This document shows, in pieces, positions 24,015 through 37,100 of a stretch of 64,000 nucleotides of DNA. Each line of letters starts with the position of its first letter. The first letter of the stretch is position 1. A program made the position numbers and the translations under genes. The stretch is from Rhizophagus clarus (taxonomy: Eukaryota; Glomeromycota; Glomeromycetes; Glomerales; Glomeraceae). A model generated the notes under the pieces. That model was not told the origin of the DNA, did no database searches, and saw only the letters and a program-made list of their open reading frames with translations. Where the stretch lies: NCBI GenBank assembly GCA_015698045.1, contig BLAL01000068.1:310001-374000 (forward strand), given 5' to 3'.

Positions 24015-24663
24015 CCCTATAAAAAATAAGTGTCCGGATAATGTCCAGAAAATGTCCGGAAAAATTGTCTAAATAATTGTCCGGAAATTCTGGACACTGT
24101 GTGTCCGGAAACTGTTCCGAAAACACTGCATTTTCGGGATATTAGGAAATTGTCCTGAAATTGTCCGGAAATGTATTTTCGTAAAATTTTGCCATAAAAG
24201 ATGATCAATAGATAGATGATCATCATTATTCCTCAACCCAAAATTTTTATATCATAGATATATAGTATTTTTGCCTGCTCTGCAATTTTAATTAGTACGA
24301 CAGAAAAGATTTTGAATGTCAGTTTTGTGATTTTTGCATTTTTTTACAAAATTAATTTATCCTTTTTTGGAAATAGTATCCAGAATTTGTCCTGAACTTT
24401 TTCATGTCCGGAATTTGTCTATCTGGTTTTTTACTATGTCCAGAATTTGTCCAGGTTTAACTGTCCAGAATTTGTCCAAAATTTTATACTGAACAAATAC
24501 TGGACGAATTCTGGACAAAGTTAGGACATGTCAAAATTTTAAGTATCAGAAGTGTATCAGACATGTACCAAAAAAGTGGACATTTTCCAGACACATCAGA
24601 TTTATTCCAGACATTTTCCAGACATTTTTGATAACATTTTCCGGACATTTATTTTTTATAGGG
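24015..24663. mobile_element. 649-bp inverted-repeat element filled with TGTCC[AG]GAA motifs
   Basis: The ends are inverted copies of about 24 nt: CCCTATAAAAAATAAGTGTC at 24015 and its counterpart ending TTATTTTTTATAGGG at 24663, with one mismatch. Roughly 20 copies of TGTCCAGAA/TGTCCGGAA or their complement fill both flanks of a unique AT-rich centre (24180-24360), pointing in opposite directions on the two sides. CAA occurs just outside both ends and may be a 3-bp target duplication. The related flank downstream of array 4 (52400-52500) lacks the element, as expected for an empty site. No transposase is encoded, so it is a non-autonomous element. Confidence 0.75.
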
Positions 24664-24914
24664 CAATTGTTAGAATTAAACATCTAAAAGTTATTATTTA
24701 GACTTCTTAAAATATTAAATATCAAGTAATTGCTCAATTACAAACTGATTTTATTTATGTAATATATATATCTTATAATCAGTGTTGAACAAAAATTAAC
24801 TAAATAATTTCGAAGAATATAAATAATGAATATGTACTAAATAAAAAAAATACAATAAAAGAAAAAATTAAACAAAATATAATTTCAAAAATTTTTTATC
24901 TAATAAATTATAAT

Positions 24915-27900
24915 TTAACTTTGATCTGTAAAAACATTAATAACTTCACAACCTAAACATTCAGTATTATCATACACTACGAGCTCTTTTGTATAAGAAC
25001 TAAGTAATTGAGATGTATAAATAGCTTGCGGGTGTTGTTCTATCTTAAGAAAGGAGGAGTGTGATTTTCTGTAATTTTCCGCTTCTTTAAATTGATTTTT
25101 AATTTCAGTTGCATCTGTATCACTTTTTTTATATGAATTATAGAAATCCTGGAATGACTTAATCTTACTATGTATTTCAGTAGCATCTGGTCTGTTATTT
25201 GGATTTGAATCCCAACATCTTTTCATTAAGTCAATAAAACATTTTGGTGCTTCTAGTTCATTTATTTCAGGTCTAATTCCGTTACAGATATCTAATGCTA
25301 AACTATGATCATGTGCTCGACTGATAAAAGGTTGATTTCCAGTTGCTGTAAAATACATAATCATACTAAAGCTATATATATCTGCCGCCTGAGTATAAGG
25401 TTTTCCTCTTAACACTTCAGGTGCCATATAAGGCATAACTCCACAAATTTCCATTTCGGTTGTATCACTCACTTCATCACATAATCCCATATCTGAAATA
25501 AATAAAGATTTCCTATTAAGAATATTTAAATTTTTTGTTGAAAATAAAATATTTCCTGCATGAAAATCATGATGAATCTTCTGTCTTTGATGAATTCTCT
25601 TGAGTCCTTCAATGATACTAAGTAATGTATGTATTTTGTTTTTCCAATCGAAATCTTTATAATTTTTGTTTATCCAATTATTAAAACTTCCACCATCTGC
25701 AAATTCAAGAACAATAATATAATCTTTTGTAACCGGATTTTGGGATATTCCATAAACGTTAAGAATATTATCTGCTCTATTAATTGAATATTCTTTAACC
25801 TATTTAAAAATATAATTATATTTCCTTAAATTTAAAAAATGTCAGGTCTATCGCAATAAATTTATAAAAATTTCATACCTCATTTAAAAACTTATCCGTT
25901 AGATTTTGTGAATCGTCTAGAGATTTTAGAGCAATTTTTTTGTTTGGAATTCGTATATACATGTTTGTGTCAATATCATATTTTAATGGACCATCTTTCC
26001 ATATTGCTGAATATACTGTGGCGAATCCACCCTTACCTATTTCCTTACTAATGTAATTAAATTGATTGTATGGTATCCATTCAAATACTATATTAAAACA
26101 AGAATTGATCTTTAATCGCATTTCTTTAACTAAATCATCAATTTTTTTGTTATTACTCTTAAAAAATTTTGCAGTTATTATACATTGTTTACACCATTTA
26201 TTATCTATATGAATGTATTTTACACTACAGTTTTGGCAATATTTTTTACCATATTCTGTACAAAATTCCTTTTGAAGAACTAAAATGAAATCCTGTTTGT
26301 TTGGATTTTGAGATACCCCATATATTTTGAAGCTATTATTTGATTCTTTAACCTGTTAAATTATACAAACATGTTATCAAATTAATTAAAAAAATATTAA
26401 ATTAAATTGAATGTTTCATACCTTATCTAATAATTTTTGTGGGTCATTAAAACATAATAAAGTAACTTCAAATTTCCATATTGCTAAACATAAAGTAACA
26501 AAACGACCTTTGTCTACAATTTTAATTTTATTAAACTGCTTGTATGATATCCATTCAAATACTGCATCATTATCTTCGATTTTTAACTGCATTTCTTGAA
26601 TAAAATTGTAAATTTTTACATTTCCACTGATCCAATTTAAAACTAAAATATAATCATTTGTATCAGGATTTTGAGATATTCCAAATAATACAAGAAATGC
26701 ATCATTTTTTTTTGAATATTTTTCAGACTAGATATAAATAAAAATATAAATAAATATACTAGTAATATATTGTATTAAAAAAAATATTAAAAAATTTTAT
26801 AATACCTCATTTATTACAAATTCTATGGGATTTTGTGAATTATGCAGAACTTTTAAAGCAACTTTTTTGTTTGGATCTCTTGTATAAACTTTACCAGTCA
26901 AATACTTTTTATGTAATGGGCCATCCATCCATATTGCTGAATATACTGTCATAAGGCCATTTTTGCCTATTTCTTTAATTTGATCAAACTGACTATATGG
27001 TATCCATTCTAATACCACATCATCGTGGTATTTAGTGTCAAATTGCCTTTTTTGAATGAAATTACCAATTTTTTCATTTCCGCTCGCCCAATTGATGAGA
27101 TTTATAGAATTATTTTGAACTAAAATATAATCATTTGTATCCGGATTTTGAGATATTCCGTACAATACAAGAAATGCGTCATTTTGTGTTAAATATTTTC
27201 TAGCCTAAACATTAATTAGTAAAAAAAAAAAAAATAAATATACGATATTGAAAAGAATACATATAAAAAAATTTAAAAATTTTATACCTCATTTACTACA
27301 AAATCTATGAGATTTTGTGAGTTATGCAATAATTTTAAGGCAACTTCTTTGTTTGACTCTCTTTTATATTTATCATAATGATAATATAGTGGACCATTCT
27401 TCCAGATTGCTGAATATGTTGTCACAAAACCATTTTTACCTACTTCTTTAATTTGATCAAGCTGCTTGTATGGTATCCATTCAAATATTACATCACTATG
27501 GTCGTTAATTTTTAATTGTTTTTCTTGAATAAGATCACCAATTTTTTCAATTTTATTTGTCCAATTTGTAAGATTTATAAAATTATTTTGAACTAAAATA
27601 TAATCATTTGTATCTGGTTTTTGAGATATTCCATACAACACAATAAACTGATCATTTTTTATTGAGAATTTTTTAGCCTAAATATAAATAAAAATGATAA
27701 ATATACTAAGTTAAAAAGTAGACTTTAATGAAAATTTTTACCTCATTTATTATAAATTCTACGGAATTCTGTGAGTTATGTAATAATTTTAAGGCAACTT
27801 TTTTATTTGAATCTCTTATATATGCATCCACTTCATTTTTCTTATATAATGGAGCATCCTTCTTATTGTTCTTATATAATGGGCCATCCTTCCATATTGC

Positions 27901-29920
27901 TGAATATACTGTTATAAGATTATTTTTACCTACTTCTTTAACTTGATCAAGCTGCTCGTATGGTATCCACTCAAATACTACATTATTATGATCTCTAATT
28001 TTTAGTTGCCTTTCTTGAATAAATTCATCAATCTTTTCCTTTCCACTTGTCCAATTTGTGAGATTTATAGAATTATTTTGAACTAAAATGTAATCATTTG
28101 TATCTGGATTTTGAGATATTCCATACAATACAAGAAATCCATTATTTTTTATTGGAAATTTTTTAGACTATATATAAATAAGCAAAGGTGATAAATATAC
28201 TATATTAAAAGGTAGATTTTAATGAAAAATTTTATACCTCATTTATTACAAAATCTATAGGATTTTGTGAATTATGCAATAATTTCAAAGTAACTTCTTT
28301 ATTTGAATTTCTTGTATAATAATATGTATTCTTCTTATATAATGGAGCATCCTTCTTATTGTTCTTATATAATGGGCCATCCTTCCATATTGCTGAATAT
28401 ACTGTTATAAGATTATTTTTACCTACTTCTTTAACTTGATCAAGCTGCTCGTATGGTATCCACTCAAATACTACATTATTATGATCTCTAATTTTTAGTT
28501 GCCTTTCTTGAATAAATTCATCAATCTTTTCCTTTCCACTTGTCCAATTTGTGAGATTTATAGAATTATTTTGAACTAAAATGTAATCATTTGTATCTGG
28601 ATTTTGAGATATTCCATACAATACAAGAAATCCATTATTTTTTATTGGAAATTTTTTAGACTATATATAAATAAGCAAAGGTGATAAATATACTATATTA
28701 AAAGGTAGATTTTAATGAAAAATTTTATACCTCATTTATTACAAAATCTATAGGATTTTGTGAATTATGCAATAATTTCAAAGTAACTTCTTTATTTGAA
28801 TTTCTTGTATAATAATATGTATTCTTCTTATATAATGGACCATAACTCCATATTGCTGAATATACTGTTATAGAGTCATTTTTACCTGTTTCTTTGATTT
28901 GATAAAACTCATCATATGGTATCCATTCAAGTACCGTATCATTATGGTCTTTAATTTTTAATTGCCTTTCTTGAATAAAATCATCAATTTTTTCATTTCC
29001 GCTGCTCCAATTTAAAATCAATATATAATTATTTGTATCTGGAATTCGAGAGATTCCATACAATACAAGAAATTCATTATCTTTTCTTGAGTATTTTTTA
29101 GCCTAAATATAGTAAACAAAAAAAAATAAATATGCTGTATTAAAAGAGTTTATTAAGTATTTATAAAAAATTTATACCTTATTTATTACAAATTCTATGG
29201 GATTTTGTGGGTTATGCAAAATTTTTAAAACAACATTTCTATTTGACTTTCTTTCATGTTTATAATCTCGTGGACCAATCCTCCAAATTGCTGAATATAC
29301 TGTTATAAGATCATTTTTGCCTATTTCTTTAATTTGATCAAACTGGTTGTATGGTATCCATTTTAATATTTCTAATTGCCTTCTTTGAATGAAATCATCA
29401 ATTTTTTCATTTCCGCTACTCCAATTTAAAACTAAAATATAATCATTTGTATCCGGATTTTGAGATATTCCATACAGTACATTACGAAAACCATTATTTC
29501 CAATTGGAAATTTTTTAGCCTAAATATAACAAAATCGATAAATACAGTATACTACGTTAAAAATAGATTTTATAGAAAACTTTGTACCTTATTTATTACA
29601 GATGTTACGGAATTCTTATGTAGTAATTTTAAAAAGACTTCTTTTTTTGAATCTCTCGTATAATATTTACCCCATTCATACTTCTTATATAATGGACCAT
29701 CTTTCCATATTGCTGAATATACTGTCATAAGGTCATCTTTGCCTATTTCTTTAATTTGATCGAACTGACTATATGGTATCCATTCTAATACTACATCATC
29801 GTAGTATTTAATTTCTAATTGCCTTTTTTTAATAAAAGCATCAATTCTATTATTGATCCGATCTGTAAGTTTGATTTTTAAATATTCTGATTGTACCGTA
29901 TATTTATTTTGAGAGGACAT
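24915..29920 (-). CDS. array 1: kinase with eight extra N-lobe units (10 exons, 1449 aa)
   Basis: Exons in order: 29588-29920, 29178-29519, 28731-29102, 28238-28660, 27742-28167, 27288-27677, 26806-27204, 26422-26727, 25879-26352, 24915-25799. All introns are phase 0, and all frames are open. Each internal exon reads [GCT/TCT/GTT]-K-(K/E)-x-S...LYGISQNPDTNDYILVQNN (beta4-beta5), a linker SGNEKIDDFIQERQLKI, VFEWIPYNQFDQIKEIGK (beta1), VYSAIWKDGPLYK (beta2), VALKLLHNSQNP (beta3) and INE/INK (alpha-C). The ninth exon has a zinc-ribbon-like CxxC...CxxC and an intact GKGGFATVYSA loop. The last exon supplies the C-lobe with HHDFHAGN (HRD to HHD), DMG for DFG and APE. The last kinase could be active. 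The upstream N-lobes lack a C-lobe. The first ATG is at 29920 (MSSQNKYT). The eighth exon is a short unit lacking the beta3 Lys. Confidence 0.85.
27841..28826 (-). repeat. apparently perfect 493-bp tandem duplication inside array 1
   Basis: 27841-28333 and 28334-28826 read the same throughout by eye, covering an exon part, an intron and the next exon part. The breakpoints lie in CTTATATAATGG, which also occurs a third time within the exon. The middle exon (28238-28660) is therefore a chimera of its two neighbours. Confidence 0.85.
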
Positions 29921-30084
29921 TATTTCCAAAAGCCCCAAAATTTTTTCTAAGAATTCATTTAATTATAGTGATCGTCGTATAATTCATGTATGACAATCTT
30001 TATTATATGTAACGTTAATTAAGTCGTTGTTTCAACAACAACGAAATCTTAATTTGTGGATCCTCTATCCTGTATAACAAAAGT

Positions 30085-30090
30085 CACGTG
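30085..30090. promoter_or_regulatory. CACGTG upstream of array 1
   Basis: AGTCACGTGATAATC lies about 165 nt upstream of the ATG at 29920. Array 4 has two such motifs at similar distance. Confidence 0.35.
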
Positions 30091-32152
30091 ATAATCTATT
30101 CAGGGAATAGAGGGTCATATTTTGTTGCAATCTTCGAGAATTGAGAACGGTATTAGAAACTCCCTTTACGTACGAACGCGCAATTTGCTAGTGAAAACGA
30201 CCCTACACTCCCTCACGCCACAATAAGAAGATGTCAAATTTTTCGGAAAGGTCAGCCCCAAAAAAGTACTGAGAGAGGCTCTGGTATTAATAAACCCGAC
30301 CAATCAATCGTCAAAGCAGAACAATGACTAAGGAAGACGCGTCCTTCCAAACTGAACATTCTAACCGTATGAAAGTTAACAAGATGAAATCAGGAGACAA
30401 AACGGGCTTTTTGAAATTAATTTTGTCTTCTTTTCTTAACTTAGGAGCAATTTAGAAGTTTTGTAGTATATATTTATTTTTTCATTTTCTTGGATATAAA
30501 GTTTGGTATTACCATCATATTTTTTTTTCCCTACTTTTATTTGTTTAGCGTTTTAGATATTGACGCCGGTCGTAACTAACTTTGTTTTTTTTTTTGATAT
30601 CTAATGTGTTATAACTTATAACCTGGAAGATCATGCTTGGCAGGTAAATAAAAAGAAATGCAGACAGCCACTTGAAGAGATTCACATGATATCAATAATG
30701 GGTTTACCTTCGTACATTCATACGTTATATCCACGTAGCATATCATGTGATGTTCATGTCTGCGACATTAAATAAATAAAATAAATAAATTTGCGCATAT
30801 TTGAACCCAGACCCAGATCAGTATTTTAATATTGCTGTGTTTTTATGTTTAATTGTTTAAAGTTGTATCATTTTAGTGTGTTGGTGCTTAGAAGTTCGGT
30901 TTTTTTTTTAATAAAAATGCTAAAATTTTACATTACCGAAAATCACTGCTACTTGTGAAATATACTAATGATTTACTAAATACTACTGGAATACTAAATT
31001 TATTTATTCAGTATTTAAAATATTATCACTTATAAATAAACATATAATGACAATTTTAAAATATGACAATAATTTAAATTTCGGCCTGAATTATTAAATA
31101 GGTAGTTTGAACAGATTTAGGGTTATACTTTAAACGCGGATCCCGAATTTCCGGGTTTTCGGGTTCTGGGACCTGTTTGCAGAAGTAGCATGTTCTTATT
31201 TTAATATGCTTAAATTTATAATTAGGCTTCATAATCATGATGCTTTAGCCTGTAAAACAAAGAATTTTACCCGAAATAAATTATTATTAAATGGCGCAGT
31301 ACCACGAAATAAAAAGTCTACGATAACATAGATGTCAAAAATTAGGTTTTAATAAAATCTTTTTTGGAAGGTTTCTTTAACTGTCCGAATATATGTTTTA
31401 TTCTTATTCCAATTCTTAGAAAAATAAAAATAATATTCTTATATCCACTGTAAAAAAAAATTGTATACATATAATTCTACTTTCTTTTTTGGTAAATTCG
31501 ATGGGGACTTCATTCGACCATATACGTTTTTTATTGGTTATGATGTTCCCATTGCTATGGAGTTTGATTCTACAAGAAAATTTGGAAGTTTTCCATTATC
31601 AAATAACGGACTGAAGTCAGTATCATTAATTGTAGTATTTTCTTCACAAATTACATACACATTTTAAATATAATCATTTTTGTTAAAAAGAATATATAAT
31701 ATTAGTGAATTTGGTAAGCTAATCATGCTCGATCATTTATCAGTTTGAGTCAATGCTCGAGCACTGTGTGTTAGGCTCAAGCATTAGCGATTGATCAATA
31801 GTTGACCAAACTTAATAATTTGATCGATTATATAACATTGATCACATGTGATTAAGCATGATCGAGTTTTGATTAATTACACGGAGAATTATACTGGGTT
31901 ATTTCCATGTAATTATCATTATTACGTTGTAAGAGTATAAATTTTATTTCACATGACGTAACATAGATTAGCGTCAGTATTTAAAAAATAGAGTTACAAT
32001 TGCTACTTGAAATTGTTACCATGCACCAGAGCCAAGTCTTTATAAGAAATCAAAATGATGCACGAAATAAAGGAAAAAAAAAAAAATAATTTTTTGACAA
32101 TTCTTTTTGTGTGTTTATCTAAGACAACGGAATAAATTTAAAATTAGGCTTT

Positions 32153-32360
32153 AATTTAATTGTTTGTTTAAACTTTAACGTCCGGATTTTGTGAAAAGTT
32201 TGGCAGGGGAGTTTACAATAAACAGGTAACAGGTAAATATAATAAAATTATGTAAATTTTGGAAAAATTTGGAAAATCATAATCTGAATTTAGAGGGTAT
32301 TGAAATATATTATTATATGTTAAAATAGTGAGTAATGTACTTTAAACAAACAATTAAATT
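32153..32360. mobile_element. MITE-like element with 20-bp perfect terminal inverted repeats
   Basis: AATTTAATTGTTTGTTTAAA at 32153-32172 is matched by its exact complement at 32341-32360. The interior has no coding capacity. A target duplication is not evident, so it could also be an old palindromic relic. Confidence 0.5.
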
Positions 32361-32989
32361 GGATCAGCTTTATAATAGTTTAGAAACATAGTCATCACAT
32401 ATATTATTTTTATGATATTATGTCAGTAAAATTCAATTTTACAAATATTATTAAATTAATTTGTATAACGAACCCCATAAACTTATGGAATTAGTCATTT
32501 GCTCGAAGTTCCAACTTCCTTAATACTGCCGCTGAAATTAAAATTATCTAAGCTTTTTTTTTTTATTCTTTAAAAGTATTTTTTTTATTTTTTAATATAG
32601 AAGTCAATAAATTTATTAATTTAAAAAAAATTAAATAAACTCGACACCTTGCAGGAAACCAAATAGGCGTGTTATTTAAGTTAGTTATTAAATTAGCATA
32701 GTAATATTAATTTTATTTAGCGAAAAATATTATCAATTTAAATATAAATTGTTATTTTCTCAAACGGTTAGATTTTTTAGTCAGTTCAATATAAAAGTGT
32801 CATTCTCAGTTGAAAATGAAAATTAAGAACACTACTTTGTTTAATATTAATCATATTGAACAAATTCGATAATTATTAAATTATTTAATTAATAGTAGTG
32901 TTAAATGATAATCAGAATAATTTTTAAAAAATTGATAACAGTAAAAATAATATAATGATTTTATGTTTAATTATCTGGCCGAAAATGAA

Positions 32990-32991
32990 TT

Positions 32992-33031
<40 letters not shown>

Positions 33032-33032
33032 A
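32990..33032. repeat. T22-A21 homopolymer palindrome
   Basis: An uninterrupted run of 22 T is followed directly by 21 A, a near-perfect self-complementary hairpin. The length is liable to assembly error. Confidence 0.85.
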
Positions 33033-34083
33033 TTACGATAATTGTAACTGGAGAAAATAAAATTTTTTATACAATAAAAAAAGACAAGTAAAATATTATA
33101 TTGTGAATGGAAAAAAATAATACACAATAACAATAAATATTAGTAAAATTTATTCCGGTATTGTGACGTATATTCTAGGCGGACCAGCGGTCAAATGAAA
33201 TTTTTTTTTTTTTTTTTATAATATAGAAAGTACTGAATCTTGCACAATAATGTACAAAAAATTTATGGTCGCACCAGTCTATATATATATATATATTTTG
33301 GGGGGAACAAAAAAATTTACATGTACGTTTAAACAATGACACTGTGAAACGATAAACTGTGAAACAAAATTGTGAGTGAAAATTTTTTCGAACTTTAATA
33401 AAACGATATGATAATAATAGCATAAACAGTTTATTTATTTATAAATTCTTTAATAGTGGTATGCTTTGTATTCATATTATAAAAAAAACATAAATTCGTT
33501 CCTAACAATAAAATTTAGATGTCGCATGACTTGCAATTTGAAATGACTTCTGTTTATTATTATTACGAATAAACCAATACATTATGTGCAGTATTTGTAT
33601 TTCGTTATTTTGTTTATTAAATGTTTAAATATTTTTTTTTCTTTAACAAAAAACGGTAAACGATTTCTTATTGACAAGTACCAATGTTTAACGTTAAGAA
33701 AGAAAAATTAACGTATCTAATATATTACGATAAATAAAATTTAAAACTTCATAATCTTTTTTCAGATTTTACTCTATTTTTTTTACTCTATTAGTATTAA
33801 TAATATTACCGCCAAATCAAAATGAGCAACAAAGACATTTAATAATCTATAAACTTTGTACCCTTGTTTAATAAATATATTACTAATCCAAAATAGTAGC
33901 TGGTACCCTATCTACGAAATCACGCGATTTTTATTATTCAACTGAAAATGTACTAATGAATTTAAACAATGTAACAAATATTAAGGTCCTCGGATCGGTC
34001 TTGGTATGACTGAACCAATCATTAACAACATGCATTGTTACGCATGATTATGCATGAATTTATCAATCTTACGCCCTTTCGTT

Positions 34084-34090
34084 TATAAAA
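34084..34090 (+). promoter_or_regulatory. TATA box of array 2
   Basis: TATAAAA about 115 nt upstream of the ATG at 34199. Confidence 0.4.
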
Positions 34091-34198
34091 TGATGCAATT
34101 ACATACATTTGATAAAGTATCATTATACGTTGAATTTACATATAATGATTGCTATCTTTTATTTCGCATAAATTTTTATTCCTTATTTATTTGAAACA

Positions 34199-37100
34199 AT
34201 GTCTATCATAGGAAATAATATTCGAGATTATATAAAAAACAATTCTATTTGGACAAGCAGAAATGAAAAAATTGATAGTTTCATTCGTGGAAGGCAATCA
34301 TATATAGATAAATATGAAGATACAGTAATTGAATGGATACCATATAATCAGTTTAATGAAGTTAAAGAAATATGCAAAAGTGATCATATAACATTGTTTT
34401 CAGCGATATGGAAAGATGGTCCATTATACAAAAGAACTGAACAGAGTAAAAATTATGTACGTGATTCAAATAAAAAAGTTGTTTTAAAATGCTTGCATAA
34501 TAATAACTCTCAAAATCCCTTTGATTTCCTAAAAAACGAGGTATAAAATTTATAAAAATTTAGCATTTTTAAATAAATATATACTTATTTTATTATTATA
34601 TTTCAGGCTATAAAATATCCATTAAAACGTAAAGCATTTCTTGCATTGTATGGAATATCTCAAAATCCAAATACAAATGATTATATTTTGGTTCAAAGGA
34701 ATTATACTTTGATAAGCGGAAATGAAAAAATTGATTATTTCATTCATGAAATGCAATTAAGAATCAAAGTATATAAAGATAAAGCAAATGAATGGAAATA
34801 TAATGATACAAAATCTGAACGGGAATATGAAGATACAGTAATTGAATGGATACCATATAATCAGTTTAATGAAATTAGGGAAACAGGCAAAATTGGTCGT
34901 ATGATGACAATATATTCAGCAATATGGGAAAATGGACCATACAGGAAGAATAAATGGAGTGACAATTATACAAGAGTTACAAATAAAGAAGTTGCTTTAA
35001 ACTGTTTACATATTGATGACTCACAAGATCCTATTGATTTTCTAATTAATGAAGTAAGTATAAAATTTATGTAAATTTGATATTTTAAAAAAAATATATA
35101 CTTATTTATTATATTTCAGGCTAAAAAATATTCAAGTAATCATGAGGCATTTCTTGCATTGTATGGAATATCTCAAAACCCAAATACAAATGATTATATT
35201 TTAGTTCAAAAGAATTATACCCTGACAAGTGGCAATGAAAAAATTGATTGTTTCATTTATAAAATGCAATTAAAAATAAATAAATATGAAGATGCAGTCA
35301 TTGAATGGATATCATACAATCAGTTTGATGAAATTAAAAAAACAGGTAATATTGGTCATATAACAGTATATTCGGCAATATGGAAAGATGGTCCATTATG
35401 CAAGAATTATAAGTGGGGTGAAAATTACACAAGAAATTCAGATAAGGAAGTTGCTTTATACTGTTTACATATTAATGACTCACAAGATCCCATTGATTTT
35501 CTAATAAATGAAGTAAGTACAAAATTCATGCAAATTCAATATATATATATATATGTACTAATTTATTGTTTTATTTCAGGCTAAAAAATACTCAACAAAA
35601 CATAAAGCATTTCTTACATTGTATGGAATATCTCAAAATCCAGATACAAATGATTATATTTTGGTTCAGAAGAACCATACCTTGACAAGTGGAAATGAGA
35701 AAATTGATTATTTCATTCACGAAAGGCAATTAAAAATGAACAAATATGAAGATACAGTGATTGAATGGATACCATACGAACAGTTTAATAAAATTAAAAA
35801 AATAACCAAATGTGGCCATATATCAGTATATTCGGCAATATGGAAAGATGGTCCATTATACAAGATGGATGAATCAAGTATAAACTATACAAGAGATTCA
35901 AATAAAAAGGTTGCTTTAAAATGTTTTCATATTAATTACTCTCCGGATCCTATTGATTATCTAATAAATGAGGTATAAAATTAATATAATTATGTTATAA
36001 ATTTAGTATTTAAACAAAGATGATAGATATACTTAACTTATTATTATATTTCAGATTAAAAAATATTCAACAAAACATGAAGCATTTCTTGCACTGTACG
36101 GAATATCTCAAGATCCAATTACAAATGATTATATTTTGGTTCAAAAAAATCATACCTTGATAAGTGGAAATGAAAAAATTGATGATTTTATTCATGAAAT
36201 GCAATTAAAAATAAAAGTATATAATAATAATACATCAAATGAATCGATATATAATGATACAGTGATTGAATGGATACCATACAATCAGTTTAATGAAATT
36301 AAGAAAACAAGCAAGAGCGGTCATATGACAACTTATTCAGCAATATGGAAAGATGGTCCATTATATAAGAATAAGTGGAGTGAAAATTTTATAAGAGATT
36401 CAAATAAAGAAATTGCTTTAAAATGTTTACATATTAATGACTCATATGATTCTGTTGATTTTCTAATAAATGAAGTAAGTATAAAATTCATGCAATTTTA
36501 ATATTTAGATAAATATATACTTATCTATTATTTATATATCTAAGGCTAAGAAATATTCAACAAAACATGAATCATTTCTTGCATTGTATGGAATATCCCA
36601 AGATCCAAATACAAATGATTACATTTTGGTTCTAAAAAATCATACCTTGACAAGTGGAAATGAAAAAATTGATGATTTCATTAATAACAGACAGAATGAA
36701 TATAAAGATATATTAATTGAATGGATACCATATAATCAGTTTAGTGAAATTAAAGAAATAGGCAAATGTGATCATATATCAGTATATTCAGCAATATGGG
36801 AAGATGGTCCATTATACAAAGTGGATGAGTGTAATGAAAATTATTATAGGGATCCAAATAAAAAAGTCGCCTTAAAGATTTTACATATTAACTCACCAGA
36901 CCCTATTGATTTTCTAATAAATGAGGTATATAGTTAATATAAGTTTGATATTTTAAATATTTATGATTATACTTAATTTATTATTCTATTTCAGGCTAAA
37001 GAATATTCAACAAACCGTAAAGCATTTCTTGCATTGTATGGAATATCTCAAGATCCAAGTACAAATGATTATATTTTGGTTCAAAATAATTGTACCTTGA

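Larger units (their letters stand above)
29921..34083. other. divergent intergenic region between arrays 1 and 2
   Basis: No gene is supported. Coding-like scraps at 30230-30420 (AGC-CCC-AAA... SPKKVLREALVLINPTNQ, and a 43-codon ATG frame at 30324) and an AAATAAATAAAATAAATAAA tail at about 30769-30789 hint at a plus-strand LINE remnant. 31720-31870 is rich in GATCA-type inverted motifs. An inverted-repeat element (32153-32360) and a T/A palindrome (32990-33032) are listed separately. Confidence 0.35.

Noticed and set aside
24017..24226. 69-codon minus frame in the inverted-repeat element
   Set aside because: It is a by-product of the TGTCCGGAA repeats; no transposase motif.
31461..31667. 68-codon plus frame
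   Set aside because: Phe/Tyr-rich composition typical of random AT-rich DNA, with no neighbouring exon or motif.
31720..31870. GATCA-rich stretch as a terminal-inverted-repeat element
   Set aside because: The inverted motifs (AATCATGCTCGATCA and relatives) do not align into one pair of ends.
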